The position numbers and the translations under genes are program-made. The notes beneath the pieces are model-generated. The model was not told the origin of the DNA. It searched no databases and worked only from the letters and a program-made list of their open reading frames with translations. A stretch of DNA of 64,000 nt, from positions 186,001 to 250,000 of the forward strand of contig JASAON010001661.1 in assembly GCA_030849065.1 (NCBI GenBank), in the 5' to 3' direction. Shown here piece by piece: positions 18,417 to 28,577 of the stretch. The first letter of the stretch is position 1, and each line of letters starts with the position of its first letter. This DNA comes from Jaenimonas drosophilae. Its lineage: Eukaryota; Euglenozoa; Kinetoplastea; Trypanosomatida; Trypanosomatidae.

Positions 18417-19232
18417 CTACTCACGAAAGCAGTGGCCGCAGGTGGCGCATGTAAGAAGGGTTGGTGTTGCATCATCGCCCTGCCACTTCACAAAGTCTGT
18501 GGAGCGATAGTTGGCGTAGCACATGCCAGAACCACAAGCAGGGCAGGTGAAGAGCGTGGTTGGTACTCCCTTGGCGTGTTGTGCAGCGGCATCACGTGCG
18601 CGCTGCTTAATGCGATCCTCACGACGCCGTCTACGTTGATCTTGTTCGATTGGATTGAGCAACGCCTCCTCGCGCATCGTGATGAGCTGTGATGGAGTGA
18701 GTGCGCCGGTACGCACGGACTGCCTCAGCCGGACATTGAGAGGATCGGCGAGGCTGCGATGCATCAGGTGCGCGAGCTCGGCGGCATCCTCGTGATGTCG
18801 GCAACTCCGGCGAATGGCATCAATGATGGCATCCACGATGGGCTCTGCCGTGGATGACGTGGCACTACCACCAACATCATCCATGGTGAGTGCGTGCAGG
18901 AGCATACTTCGAAGATTTGTGCTGGTCGCGGCACCATTGTTGGCACTGGCCTCCCACTCCTGGCGCAGGCGTCGGCGTGTTGGCCGGCATCCGCCACCGT
19001 TGGTGTGGCATGCTGTATCTGCGCTGCAACGATGTACCCATTCAATGCAGAGGTGGTTGATGGCTGCGTGCAGAACATCATCATTCACACGTCGGGGTGG
19101 TGATGCAGGATCTGCATCATCCATCTTGGCGGCATGCTTCTCCAGCTCACTCAACGAGGCGATCGAAGCCTCATCCCACTCGCTATCGTCGCCCGCCACT
19201 GCCGCGGTGGATGCGTCCAAGACGCTCGCCAT
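18417..19232 (-). CDS. TFIIS-like zinc-ribbon protein, second copy, altered acidic loop
   Basis: 271 residues from the ATG at 19232. The C-terminal ribbon has CPACGSGMC, then CATCGHCF, and is preceded by a TFIIS-type central helical region (RSCRHHEDAAELAHLMHRSL, then ITMREEALLNPIEQDQRRRR). In place of the usual RSADEPMT the loop reads WQGDDATPTLL, so Glu of the catalytic Asp-Glu pair is replaced by Asp and the two residues before it differ. A weaker cleavage activity, or a role without cleavage, is inferred. The ribbon also has an extra Cys in GSGMC and in GHCF. The N-terminal part differs from the neighbour. Trypanosomatids are known to have more than one TFIIS, so an old duplication is likely. 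Confidence 0.82.
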   Translation of the reverse strand: MASVLDASTAAVAGDDSEWDEASIASLSELEKHAAKMDDADPASPPRRVNDDVLHAAINHLCIEWVHRCSADTACHTNGGGCRPTRRRLRQEWEASANNGAATSTNLRSMLLHALTMDDVGGSATSSTAEPIVDAIIDAIRRSCRHHEDAAELAHLMHRSLADPLNVRLRQSVRTGALTPSQLITMREEALLNPIEQDQRRRRREDRIKQRARDAAAQHAKGVPTTLFTCPACGSGMCYANYRSTDFVKWQGDDATPTLLTCATCGHCFRE

Positions 19233-20747
19233 GAGCAAAAATACTTCTGCAATAGCAATATTGATGTGCTACGTCCGTGATGAGAGTTTGCGTACTACAA
19301 CACAAGCACACACACACACACACGCCACAGTGATGGGCATGTGCCAAGATGAGAAGTGCGGAAGAAAGAAGACGATTCATGATGCATGGCCAGCAGTAGC
19401 AGTGGTGCCGTATATTTACTGGCATGAAAAGTGGGCAAGTACTCCCACTCTCCGCACCTACACACGCACACACACACATCCTTGTTCGGATGGTGTTGAT
19501 GTTCCATCTTTGTTCTTCTCAAGGACATCAGTGGGATGAAGCGAGCGCACAACGCACAAAGAGAAACAAAAGGAATATTCGCCACAAAGAAGTAGATCGT
19601 ACATCATCAACCAATGATTCAGCATCATCAAATAACAACAAGAACAACAACAACATCGCACATGCTCAGGGGAGAAGGAAAAGGGGGAAGAGGGAGAGGT
19701 TCATAGAGGGAGTGGTTGAGAGCCTCTCATGCGATGATGAAAAGCCAGAGTGTTGTGGTGGAGCGCTGTCCTCTTCGTGGGGTGATTGGCGCACAACTAC
19801 ACACAAAAATGATGTTGTTGGCGCAGCACCACCCATCGTGAGAAGTGGGAAACGAAACAGAAGAGAAGGAGATCTACGGAAGGCAGGACGTCGATGTGCT
19901 GCATCCGCGTACGTCACCCTCCTCCGCCAACACACAACACTCAACCACTCATGCCAATTCCTCTCAGGGAGAGAGAAGAGCAACAGCAACAATCATCAAC
20001 ACATAACAACAACAAAAAGAAGAAGAAAAGGACGGAATGAAAAACAACAACCGAAGATGATGATGATACAGCGCACAACGAACAACGAAGAGAGGAGGTG
20101 TGTGGAAGGGGTGTGGAGAACTACAAACACAACCAGGATGCACACACACACAGACGCAGTCATGGACGCAGCACACGCCGCGCACGTGCTGCAAAAACGA
20201 AGGATTAAGGCGTACCAATGGTACACGGCCAGCCAGTGCATCACAACGACCGCCAACAATTCGCCAACACAAACAAAAATCATGAGCCACCAAGAAGAGG
20301 ATGTGCAGTGAGCAGGAGGGGGGTGGTGTTCCGTCGTCCTGCAACACACAATGCCACACGTGCAGAGATGATGGCCATGACTACCTCACTTCATCGTTTT
20401 TTTTTCTATGCAGTAGCTTGATGATGTGCATATGGAGTGAGATGATTGGCCAATATGGTTGTTGTTATTATTCTCTGTGTGTGTGCGTCTGTGTGTGTGC
20501 GTGTGTGTCTGTGTTCTCCCACACAAATCCTTTGGTGCTCCTCTCCACTACATATCTCCATAGCATCATCTTACGCACACAACAGTACATGCGTTTGCTG
20601 TGCGAGTGTGCGTGTGTATGTGTACGTGGATGATGAAACCTGGCTCATGGTGGTGAATGCTACACGATGCAGTGGTGGGTGGGAGGTACTCTGCGAGCAT
20701 CTTCTGTTGTTGTTGTTATAGTTGGTTGTAGGTTTGCACATCCATGA
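19233..20747. other. Long spacer (1.5 kb), no gene recognised
   Basis: The plus strand is rich in AAC, AAG and CA repeats; the minus strand is correspondingly pyrimidine-rich, as expected for 3' UTR and splice-tract sequence of the minus-strand array. TG and CA runs lie at 19309-19324, 19462-19477 and 20476-20515. A 295-codon plus-strand frame (19424-20311) is low complexity and not credible. Confidence 0.65.
20476..20515. repeat. (TG)n tract
   Basis: Interrupted TGTGTGTGCG array in the putative 3' UTR of the HEAT-repeat gene. Confidence 0.8.
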
Positions 20748-23204
20748 TTAGTGCCTAGTCTTTCGAAGGCCGGGGAGGCTCTGGTTGGCGTGCGTTGCGG
20801 TTTTGGTGGATTGCAATCGTGGCAGACGTGTGTTGGAGGTGGTGCTGCTACCGCCAAAGTCGCGTGAGGTCTGCGACTTGTTCGAGAAGCCCATCTTGCT
20901 GCTATTGCCTCGTGTGATGCCTGGAGATACAACAGGACGACGTGTGCTGCTGCCAACCGCAGCGGCGAGATCGCCGTCCATGTCTCGGTCTGACTTGAGC
21001 ATATCGCGCAACTTCGCGCGGCGCTCGGCCTTATCGCACTCCTTCGCCAAATCGAGCATCGCCTGCTCGGCCTTCTCACGCCGCAGATCCTCGGCTTCCT
21101 CCTTCTCAACACGCTTTGGATCAATCGCGCGCTCCTTATCCGCCGCATCCATGCGCTCCTTCGCATCCCGCGCGGCGAGACGTACATCTCCATCACTATC
21201 CATGAGGAGGCGTTGCAGCATGTTGGCAAATTCCTCCTCGTGGGCGCCAGGGTTGGTGGAGCGCAGGCCACGTACTAAATAAGGAAGGCTGGAGGCTAGC
21301 GCAACACGTACCATGGGAACAGGGTCGCGTTGTTGTTCAAAGCAACACTCCAACAGCCGCTCGCGGAGGCATCGCCGTGAGAAGACACGGCAGATTTCCT
21401 TCACGCAGCGTTGATAGCTCTGCCGCTGGTAGCAGGATGGGCTGCGGGCAAACTCCCCATTCAGCCGGCTAAAAAGCTGCACGCGAACATTGGCGTTGGA
21501 GCTCTTGGCGAGGATGCGCACAACGAGACGCGCGCAATCATCCTTCACGACGGTTGCGCCGTCCTTCATGTACTGCAACAGTGCGGGGCAGAAATCATCC
21601 GTGAGGGTGCCATCGTCAAAGTATGATTGATACTGGCCAGCGAGGTTCATCACCTCACGCATGTGGCGCCAATCAGCTCGGCATTCAGGGATGAGGTGGA
21701 GCAGCGAGCTCGCCACGTTGGCGAAAAAGCGCGTTCGTTGGTTGCCCTTGAGCTGCTGCGCGAAGCAATCGAGGAGGATGTTGGCATGCTCAAAGAGGAG
21801 CTGCCGTACACGGCGGTCCTTGTCTTTGAGCAGCTTGAGAAAAGGTCCTTCCAAATGCACCGCGGCGATATCGTTGAGGATAGGTACCAACTCGTGCAAA
21901 CCGCTCGCGATGGATTGGCGGGCTTCGACCAACGAGTCTGTGGCCAACTTGTTAAGGCATGGCGCGATGTGTGTGGGGAAGACGCTCAGCGGGAGAGAGG
22001 CGGCCACGGCGGGCATGTTGTAGGCGCATAGCCTCCGCGATTCATCATCGACGCGTTGCACCGCCATTTCATAAAAATTGGCGAAGAGATGAACATCGTC
22101 TGAGGTGATATCGCTCTTGATCTCATCCAAAAAGCGGCCAAACTCACAGACCAACAAGGACACCACCTCACTCGGTGGATGCGAGATGTACCGCTTGATG
22201 ATGGGATAGATCTTCTCTTTGCGGTACTCTGGGCCAAAAAACTTTACTAAGTCAGTGACGCACGAGAAGGCGGTGCGCGACACACAACGTTCTTCATCGT
22301 TGAGGAGCTCAAAGAGCTCCGGAGCCACCTTTTGCTTCGCCGTCTCAACACCCAGCGCGTGCGCCACCTTACCAAGCTGCTGGCAAATGTGTTGGCGCAC
22401 ACCCACGTTGGTGTCCTGGCACAGGGCGAGTGCCTTTGGTAGCACCAGGGCACACACACGATCCTTGGGGATGAACTCACACAAGGCCCCCAACAAATCG
22501 CAACTAAGCTCACGTTGATCCTGCGGCTCGGCGTGCTCGGACTTGCGCAACGCCAGAGGAATCATCTCCTTCTCCAGCTGCTCAATGGTGAGGCATCCAG
22601 CCAAACCGAGCAGCAACTTGCCCCACTCCTGCCGCACCGCGAGGGTCTTCACGGTAAGCATCGTGGAGGTCACCTCGAGTAGCTCACCCGCAATGGTGCT
22701 ATTCAGCAGGCAGAGAAAGCCAAGAATATCCTGTGGTGCTTTGCACTGCAGCTCCGGGTCCTGCGCCCACATGGAGTCCAGCACGATGCTCAGCACCTTG
22801 GAGATGCGCTTCTCAGGAAGCTTGACGAGGCTTTCGTTGAGGTGAGAGAAGAAGCTGATTTGTTGTGAGGTGCTGCTGTTGGCCATGATATACTTGGCGG
22901 AGTCCTCCAGGGAGAGGTTTGAGCGCTCCATGTGCCGCTGCACCGCCTCATCGCGCTCGCGGGCGTCGTTGAGGGCCTTGAGATTCTCCGCCGCGGGTAT
23001 TTCTGGCACAAGGGCGGTAGGGTCGTCGGGCAGATTCATGTACCCCTTCAGACCTATGCCAGGTGATGCACCCGCACCACTTGGTGCCGCAGATACATCA
23101 CTGGCCTGTGCTACTGGTGCATTTTTTGTGGTACGGGCGGCAGAGGCGGAGCGCTGCTCCTCCATGAGCTGCTGGCGCACCTCAAAGGCAGAGCGATACT
23201 CCAT
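20748..23204 (-). CDS. HEAT-repeat phosphatase regulatory subunit, PP4R1-like
   Basis: 818 residues from the ATG at 23204 (TTG lies four codons before it). Residues about 90-680 are a series of HEAT repeats with the PP2A-A/PP4R1 pattern: VRQHICQQLGKVAHALG, RTAFSCVTDLVKFFG, EVVSLLVCEFGRFLDEIKSD, ARQSIASGLHELVPILND and RVRQLLFEHANILLDCF. Unlike the 15-repeat PP2A scaffold of about 590 residues, it has a C-terminal charged coiled-coil stretch (about 690-760, ERMDAADKERAIDPKRVEKE) and a Ser/Arg-rich tail. PP4R1-type proteins bind the PP4 catalytic subunit and direct it to substrates. A generic HEAT scaffold is the alternative. The tail might mediate binding to microtubules or RNA, but that is a guess. 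Confidence 0.8.
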   Translation of the reverse strand: MEYRSAFEVRQQLMEEQRSASAARTTKNAPVAQASDVSAAPSGAGASPGIGLKGYMNLPDDPTALVPEIPAAENLKALNDARERDEAVQRHMERSNLSLEDSAKYIMANSSTSQQISFFSHLNESLVKLPEKRISKVLSIVLDSMWAQDPELQCKAPQDILGFLCLLNSTIAGELLEVTSTMLTVKTLAVRQEWGKLLLGLAGCLTIEQLEKEMIPLALRKSEHAEPQDQRELSCDLLGALCEFIPKDRVCALVLPKALALCQDTNVGVRQHICQQLGKVAHALGVETAKQKVAPELFELLNDEERCVSRTAFSCVTDLVKFFGPEYRKEKIYPIIKRYISHPPSEVVSLLVCEFGRFLDEIKSDITSDDVHLFANFYEMAVQRVDDESRRLCAYNMPAVAASLPLSVFPTHIAPCLNKLATDSLVEARQSIASGLHELVPILNDIAAVHLEGPFLKLLKDKDRRVRQLLFEHANILLDCFAQQLKGNQRTRFFANVASSLLHLIPECRADWRHMREVMNLAGQYQSYFDDGTLTDDFCPALLQYMKDGATVVKDDCARLVVRILAKSSNANVRVQLFSRLNGEFARSPSCYQRQSYQRCVKEICRVFSRRCLRERLLECCFEQQRDPVPMVRVALASSLPYLVRGLRSTNPGAHEEEFANMLQRLLMDSDGDVRLAARDAKERMDAADKERAIDPKRVEKEEAEDLRREKAEQAMLDLAKECDKAERRAKLRDMLKSDRDMDGDLAAAVGSSTRRPVVSPGITRGNSSKMGFSNKSQTSRDFGGSSTTSNTRLPRLQSTKTATHANQSLPGLRKTRH

Positions 23205-24816
23205 GGCTGCTGGCAAATTGTATAGGAGGAGGTGTGCTGTCTTCGGGGGAGAAGGAGTGCCGCTGGTGGGGGTTGCGTGTTGAGGTGAGGGTTAGGGTGG
23301 AGCGAAGGAAGGGGTGCGTGTGGGTCGGATGGCGTTCGATCCACGGAAAACAGCGAAAGATACAAAAATTAACAAGGAAGAACACGGAAAATAACAAAAA
23401 GAAAACGAGATCAGATACGATTGGTCTTGCTGAAAGCTGTCGCACGGGGTCTTTGTGATTCTAACGGGGGGGATTGGTTGAGAGCTTCCACGTACGTCGC
23501 GAATGCGGCGGGTCAGTCACAAAAGAAGATGCGTGAATGCGTGCGTGAGTGGGTAGAGGGTGTTCTCCCGGCACAAACAACAACACACTGTCTTAGTGAA
23601 AGCAGAAGAGGATCACCAAACACAGACTTTACACACGCACACGTTCACGCGAACAAAGAAGCGAAGCAGCCACAGAAGAGCGCAAGCGGAAGGTGAAGGG
23701 GGATGTGAGAAGGGTCTGTGTGTATGCGTGCAGGTGCTGGAGAGAAGCACAAATTGCACAAAAAGGGGGTGTTGAGCGGGGAAAAAAAAACAAAACAACG
23801 AACCAGACGCAGACAAGGATAAACCCCTAGTGGTGTGTGTGTGTGTGCTTGTTTGTGTTTGTGTGTGTTCGTGAGTGGGAGGAAACAGGAAGGGTGGGGC
23901 GTGATGCTTCTCCGCTCTCTCAGTATCTGTTGATGTTGCTGCTTGGGTACGTGGAGGCTGAGACTAACCGGTTCGTGCTCAGTCAGCAATACAGCGATGC
24001 CACAAACAATGGATATTGAAAATGTAGTTGCCGTTGCAATGGCTAATCTCTGTTCTTTTTTGCTGGGTTTTTTTGGCGGAGTTCCCGTGAAGATTGGGAA
24101 GACGTTGTCTGAGATGCACCAATATGAGCGACGGGAAGATGCTTCGGCCTACTATGAAAGCAGGCAAGTCAGGGATGGAAAAAAAAACGCCGGCAGATCA
24201 AAAAAAAAAAAATCAAAGGCACTCTCACTCAGCAGCAGTACTTGGCCCGAATGCAGCACGCGCTACACAATGGTAAGGTGCAAAGACGAGGAGGATCGTT
24301 CAGGACACCACGTGAATCTGAGAGCACGGAACAGGGAGAGAGCCTCACACACAGACGCAGACCACTACACTACGTACGTGTAAGCAAGCCTGCAATCAAT
24401 GGTGCGCGTAGGGTGTGCGTATTGTGTGCTTTTTTTTCGTTCACCCACGAGAAACAACGGCTACGTTCAGCTTCTGGCGGAACAAATAAAAAGCAGGAGA
24501 TAAGTGCTCCACAGAGAACAGCCAAGCACCTCTCTCGCACCGCTCAATCTCTAATCGATATCTGATAGTATGTGGTGCTACTTAGTGTATCTCGGCGTTA
24601 GGGATAGCCAATACGCAAACGTGAATGTGTGTGCTGGCCAAGTACAAATGGATGTAGTAGGAGAAAGATGGATGCTCTTCCTAGATCTCCACCGCTGCTC
24701 TGGAACCAACAAGCACGGCTTTAGCCTGTGGTATGAACGCACACGCACAAACGAGCAGCGATCGAGTTTACGGTACGGCGTGCCCGTTTGGCGTTGATAT
24801 TCCACGTGTTCTACGT

Positions 24817-24837
24817 GTTCCTTCTTTTTCTACAGCG
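24817..24837 (+). promoter_or_regulatory. Plus-strand pyrimidine tract and CAG, possible splice acceptor
   Basis: The plus strand reads TTCTACGTGTTCCTTCTTTTTCTACAG, a good acceptor consensus but on the strand opposite to the surrounding genes. Its biological use is uncertain. Confidence 0.35.
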
Positions 24838-25244
24838 AGCGTCCCAGGTTTTCCTTTTTGCGGTGTATGCGTATGTCGTGGCGGAGCCCTAATAGCGTCG
24901 CGTATCTCGCCTCGTACTCGAAGCTGATGTTGTTGAAACTGCTCCCCTCACGCCCAAGCACAAACGGAGAAATTCAGCGTAGACGAGGACTGAACCAAGC
25001 AGGTTGAGCTAGGAAAAATCCTCAAGAGAGCGCGACCCACAACAACACACGCAGAGGGAAGCAGAATGAAGAGAGAAGCTAAAAAAAAAAACAGAAGCTA
25101 AATAAAATAAAAATTAGAAGCAAGCTGGAGCTGACCCAACAACTACCAAACAAGCAAACGAACGAACAGCAACAACAACCAAACAACAAGCGAGCAACCA
25201 CAGCAAATTAAAAAAAAAAAACCAAACACGAACGACGAGTAAAG

Positions 25245-25415
25245 ATGTCGCGGGAGGTGTACAAGGTTGGTGGAGAAACGTCCAGCCACCCAGCGCTGAT
25301 GGATGATCTCCTACGGGGGGCCCGAGCGCGGGGGGTGAGTGAAGAGAGAGGGAGGTGCTCCAGTCAGTCCTGTGGTCTGGCGCGCTCCACCTCCAGACTC
25401 GTGCTCGAGGGTTGA
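25245..25415 (+). CDS. Short plus-strand reading frame, possibly first exon of a split gene
   Basis: ATG at 25245, 56 residues, beginning MSREVYKVGGETSSHPALMD, in good local context after an A-rich leader. Exactly 30 codons in, the sequence GGGGGTGAGTGA holds a perfect GTGAGT 5' splice-site motif (25335-25340), in phase 0. A TTG-repeat tract ending in TAG at 25571 could serve as the 3' site before an ATGGAAGCTGATGG frame. It lies on the strand opposite to the array. It could be spurious; no family is recognised. Confidence 0.25.
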   Translation: MSREVYKVGGETSSHPALMDDLLRGARARGVSEERGRCSSQSCGLARSTSRLVLEG

Positions 25416-25646
25416 TCTACGGCTAACTACACAACAAGAACAAGAAAGGAGAGAAGAAACAAAAGAGTTGGATGAGCTGCACACATCAGCAATGCCAGTG
25501 AGAGGTTCGTCTCACATAGTACAGTGGAATACGTCTTATGCCCACGTGTGTTGTTGTTGTTGTTGTTGTTAGATGGAAGCTGATGGGGCCCTTCAATGGA
25601 GAAGAGGCCCACGTGGCTCAACAACAACAAACATGTTGTTGGCAAC

Positions 25647-27527
25647 TTACGAGAGGATCTCCACGTGCGTCGGAATCAGCACCGACGTGCACTCAAAGAG
25701 CACAGAATCCACCACACGCTGTGAAGGTAGGGCAGGAATGACACAGTTGGCCTTGTGATTGTTGGCTGAAGATGTGTCAGCCGTGGTGTGTGAAGGCTCA
25801 TCCTCATCACCCAAGCTCCGCTCCACCACTTTTCGCAACGTGTAGGCCAACGACACAGGAGCACAACCCACTGCACGAGAGGCAATCAAGCTGGAGAGCC
25901 GACGTGCCTCCTCCTCACACGCGGTAGTACCATCATCATCATCATCATGCGATGGGTGGCGCGCAAATTGAGAGAAGCAGCGCCACGCCATCAACTCCGC
26001 CGCCTCACGCGTGAGGGGCGGCACAGGCAGCAAGGTCTCTAGCCTCCCTTGACGAAGCACCGCCTGATCCATGGAGCGCGGGGTGTTGGTCGTGCCAATC
26101 GTGAGCACACCGCGGTTATCCGCCACACCGTCGAGCTCGCAGAGAAGTGCGGCCAACATGCGCTTCACCACATCCACCCCGCCACTCGTTGAACCACTGG
26201 AGCCCTGCATCTCTCCACGTGAAGCGGCGACAACGTCCATCTCGTCAAGCACCACGACCGACGGCGCACGGCTCCGCGCATCGCGGTAAATGGCCCGCAA
26301 ACGCTCCTCGCTCTCACCAAGATACTTACCAAACAGGGAGGTGCAGCTCACCATGAAGAAGGATATGTGTGGGAAGGCCTCCGACGAGAGCCAACGAAGA
26401 AGCGCTGTCTTGCCACAGCCAGAGGGGCCGTAGAGCAGCACACCCGTCGTACACGGAACCGTGGCTGACAAGGTCCCCGAAGGTCTGCCACCACTCTTCG
26501 ATGTTGTGTTGTGTTGGTGTTGCGCAATGAAGATGGATACCATGAGGCGAAGGCGCTCAGCGAGGTCATCCAGGCCGTAGAGCGTTGATGCAGGTCGGTG
26601 TAGCTTGTTCGTAGATGGTGCCATGCCAACAGCGGCAGAAGAGAGCCACGATAGGCAGGAGGCAAGACGGCGTTCATCATCCCGCGAGCTCTTCATCTCA
26701 TTGGGCTCCGTGTTGGCATTCTTCTTCGCATCATCTGCCAAGCACAGGCCCATCATCAATAGCCGTCGAGAAGGTGGCGAACGTTCAGCTCCCTGTGCGC
26801 GAACATCTCCCTCCATGGCAGTAGCAGCGGCATCAGCCCAGTCTCGCAACGTCTGTGAGGTGCTCGGCAAACCTCGCGTGAGCCGACGTGCAGCTGGAGC
26901 AGTCAGTCCAGCAGGCAGTGCGTAGCACAGCGGTGGCGAAGCATCGAGCAGCTCTCGAGGAACAGACCCAGCGTCCATGGCGGTGATGAGGAGGAGGCCA
27001 TCTCGCTCCACCTTTCCCGCCACGGAGGTTGATGATGGTGGCCGGCGCAACAGCGGGTGCAGCAAACGACGTAGTGCGGGGAGTACCCGATTCATGGCAC
27101 ACAAACGCCAGACGAGATCCACGTCATCAACCACGCCAATCACTGGAACGGAGAAACGCAGGTCTGCCGTGCCTGCCAATGGAGAGCGGGGCCGATGGAG
27201 CTCCTCCTGCACACTCATGTACGAGATGGGAAGAAGGGCCACGGCGGAGGAGCTCATCTTGTTTGGGGATGAAACAACAACGTTGTCAGAGGTTGGCTCG
27301 CACACGCTTGCCAGATCCGCGACCATCACGTACTCCTCTGCCGTTGTGGTGGCATCAATGTGCTGGAGGCTTTGTAGGATGGAGGTGAGGGCGGTGGTCT
27401 TGCCCATCCCACGTGGCCCGGTGATGAGCAGCAAACGCGTGGGGAGAGGCTCCACGGCTGCGGCACCATCGCGGCATGATCGCAGAAGCCGTCGCAGATC
27501 CGCCAACACCTCGCCATCCACAGACAT
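25647..27527 (-). CDS. Tandem AAA ATPase of the CDC48/PEX1/AFG2 class
   Basis: 626 residues from the ATG at 27527 (TTG precedes it). Module 1 has a clear Walker A, GPRGMGKT (37-44), but its Walker B reads VVDDVD (132-137) with Asp where the catalytic Glu is expected, so it may bind but not split ATP. Module 2 is intact: GPSGCGKT (367-374), FGKYLGESEERLRAIYRDAR, Walker B VVLDEMD (425-431), sensor GTTNTP and arginine fingers in LRQGRLE (492-495). The FGKYLGESE motif and double modules are shared by CDC48, PEX1, PEX6, NVL and AFG2. At 626 residues it is shorter than CDC48 and PEX1/PEX6 and lacks an obvious N-domain. It is probably hexameric. Substrate unknown; AFG2B (SPATA5L1)-like is one possibility. 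Confidence 0.8.
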   Translation of the reverse strand: MSVDGEVLADLRRLLRSCRDGAAAVEPLPTRLLLITGPRGMGKTTALTSILQSLQHIDATTTAEEYVMVADLASVCEPTSDNVVVSSPNKMSSSAVALLPISYMSVQEELHRPRSPLAGTADLRFSVPVIGVVDDVDLVWRLCAMNRVLPALRRLLHPLLRRPPSSTSVAGKVERDGLLLITAMDAGSVPRELLDASPPLCYALPAGLTAPAARRLTRGLPSTSQTLRDWADAAATAMEGDVRAQGAERSPPSRRLLMMGLCLADDAKKNANTEPNEMKSSRDDERRLASCLSWLSSAAVGMAPSTNKLHRPASTLYGLDDLAERLRLMVSIFIAQHQHNTTSKSGGRPSGTLSATVPCTTGVLLYGPSGCGKTALLRWLSSEAFPHISFFMVSCTSLFGKYLGESEERLRAIYRDARSRAPSVVVLDEMDVVAASRGEMQGSSGSTSGGVDVVKRMLAALLCELDGVADNRGVLTIGTTNTPRSMDQAVLRQGRLETLLPVPPLTREAAELMAWRCFSQFARHPSHDDDDDGTTACEEEARRLSSLIASRAVGCAPVSLAYTLRKVVERSLGDEDEPSHTTADTSSANNHKANCVIPALPSQRVVDSVLFECTSVLIPTHVEILS

Positions 27528-27739
27528 CTTCTGTGCGGAGTCCAAATGTGAAGCAGTTCGTACCTATATTGTGTGTGTGTGTAGGTAGAGAGAAGGATGA
27601 AGATTGTGTGCGTGAGTAGCAACCATGTTATTGAACGATACATGCCTGCGTACCAAGTCACTGGCAACAAGCAGCACATGGATCTATACGGTTGTGGTGT
27701 GTACGAATAGCAGGTCAGGCCAGACCATCATCATCATCA

Positions 27740-28552
27740 TCATCGGCTGGCATCTGTGCTTGGGTCCTCCTCATCCTCGTCTCGCGGCAGTACGCCGCAT
27801 CGACGCAGAATGAGCTCCACCCCAGATACCGTCAGGCCCCCCTTGGCTCCTTGAGGCTGCCAATCCTCCAGCCCCATCATGCGCTGCACAAGATTCTCCT
27901 TGTGATACAACAACACACACGGAACGTGGCGAGAGGGAAAGTTGGCGATGGCCTCAGTCGCAATCATCGAAACAAACTTCACGGCAGGCTGGCGTTGTGC
28001 CACCGTGCGGAGGACCTGCAGCAACGCCTCACTCTGACTCTGGCCAGGCTCCATCAGCACCGCCACCACCCAATTCATGCGAGAGGCGTGCGTTACTTCA
28101 TCCACGTAGGCGCTGCCGGGTATGTGGCGCAGCACACCAAACTGATTCAGCTGTTTTTGCTTCTGTAGCTCAGCGAGACGGCGCCGACGAATGGCCATCA
28201 ACGCATCATCATCCTCATCCTCCTCGCTGCTGTCGTTGGTGGGCAGCGGTTTGCCTCCTGCCGCATTGGTAGACGAGGAAGGCGGCGCAGTGAGGGTCTG
28301 CGCATGCCGAGCATCATCTCCCTTATCATCATCTTCACTGAGACAGTCGTAGCCTCCACGCGCGACCTTCGCTTCGTGTGCTTCCCGCTCCGCATCGTAG
28401 CTCTGTAGGCAGGCATCTTGATGTGTGTCAGAGAGCCGCTGTGCGAGGAGCTCGAGCTCATGCGTCGCGTACTTTCCGACGCGATTGCCAAACTTATATT
28501 GGATATCTTCCCACTCGGTGGTGCGAAGACGTTGATCAGCGCTCCGCTCCAT
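27740..28552 (-). CDS. PDCL3: Phosducin-like protein, PDCL3/PLP2 type
   Basis: 270 residues from the ATG at 28552, 12 bases after a strong splice acceptor. The N-terminus has the family motif TEWEDIQ, and RRRRLAELQKQKQLNQFG leads into the thioredoxin-like fold (about 140-245): SAYVDEVTHA, WVVAVLM, VKFVSMIATEAIANFP, HVPCVLLYH. No CxxC redox pair is present, as in the family. PDCL3/PLP2 assists CCT/TRiC in folding actin and tubulin and is essential in yeast. An acidic Ser/Asp stretch lies between the N-terminal helix and the domain. Ends in an acidic tail. Confidence 0.92.
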   Translation of the reverse strand: MERSADQRLRTTEWEDIQYKFGNRVGKYATHELELLAQRLSDTHQDACLQSYDAEREAHEAKVARGGYDCLSEDDDKGDDARHAQTLTAPPSSSTNAAGGKPLPTNDSSEEDEDDDALMAIRRRRLAELQKQKQLNQFGVLRHIPGSAYVDEVTHASRMNWVVAVLMEPGQSQSEALLQVLRTVAQRQPAVKFVSMIATEAIANFPSRHVPCVLLYHKENLVQRMMGLEDWQPQGAKGGLTVSGVELILRRCGVLPRDEDEEDPSTDASR

Positions 28553-28564
28553 CTTGATGAGGGG

Positions 28565-28577
28565 CTGAAAAAAAAAC
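28565..28577 (-). promoter_or_regulatory. Candidate spliced-leader acceptor for PDCL3
   Basis: On the minus strand, CCG followed by nine T and CAG gives AG at 28566-28565; 12 bases then separate it from the ATG at 28552. Confidence 0.65.

Larger units (their letters stand above)
23205..25646. other. Longest spacer (2.4 kb), no confirmed gene
   Basis: Mostly CA/TG-rich and purine-rich sequence. A-rich tracts occur at 24180-24212 and 25080-25092. The right part holds an isolated plus-strand candidate (24.8-25.6 kb) with a splice-acceptor-like tract and a short reading frame, described separately. No tRNA or spliced-leader gene was recognised by eye. Confidence 0.55.

Noticed and set aside
19424..20311. 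Plus-strand frame of 295 codons in the 1.5 kb spacer
   Set aside because: It runs against the array, is dominated by Asn, Lys, Thr, Arg and His from AAC/AAG/CA repeats, and shows no domain. It is the complement of pyrimidine-rich UTR sequence.
24560..24760. Possible tRNA or spliced-leader gene in the 2.4 kb spacer
   Set aside because: No GGTTCGA-type T-loop, no clover-leaf pairing and no SL-like sequence were found by eye. A covariance-model scan would be decisive.
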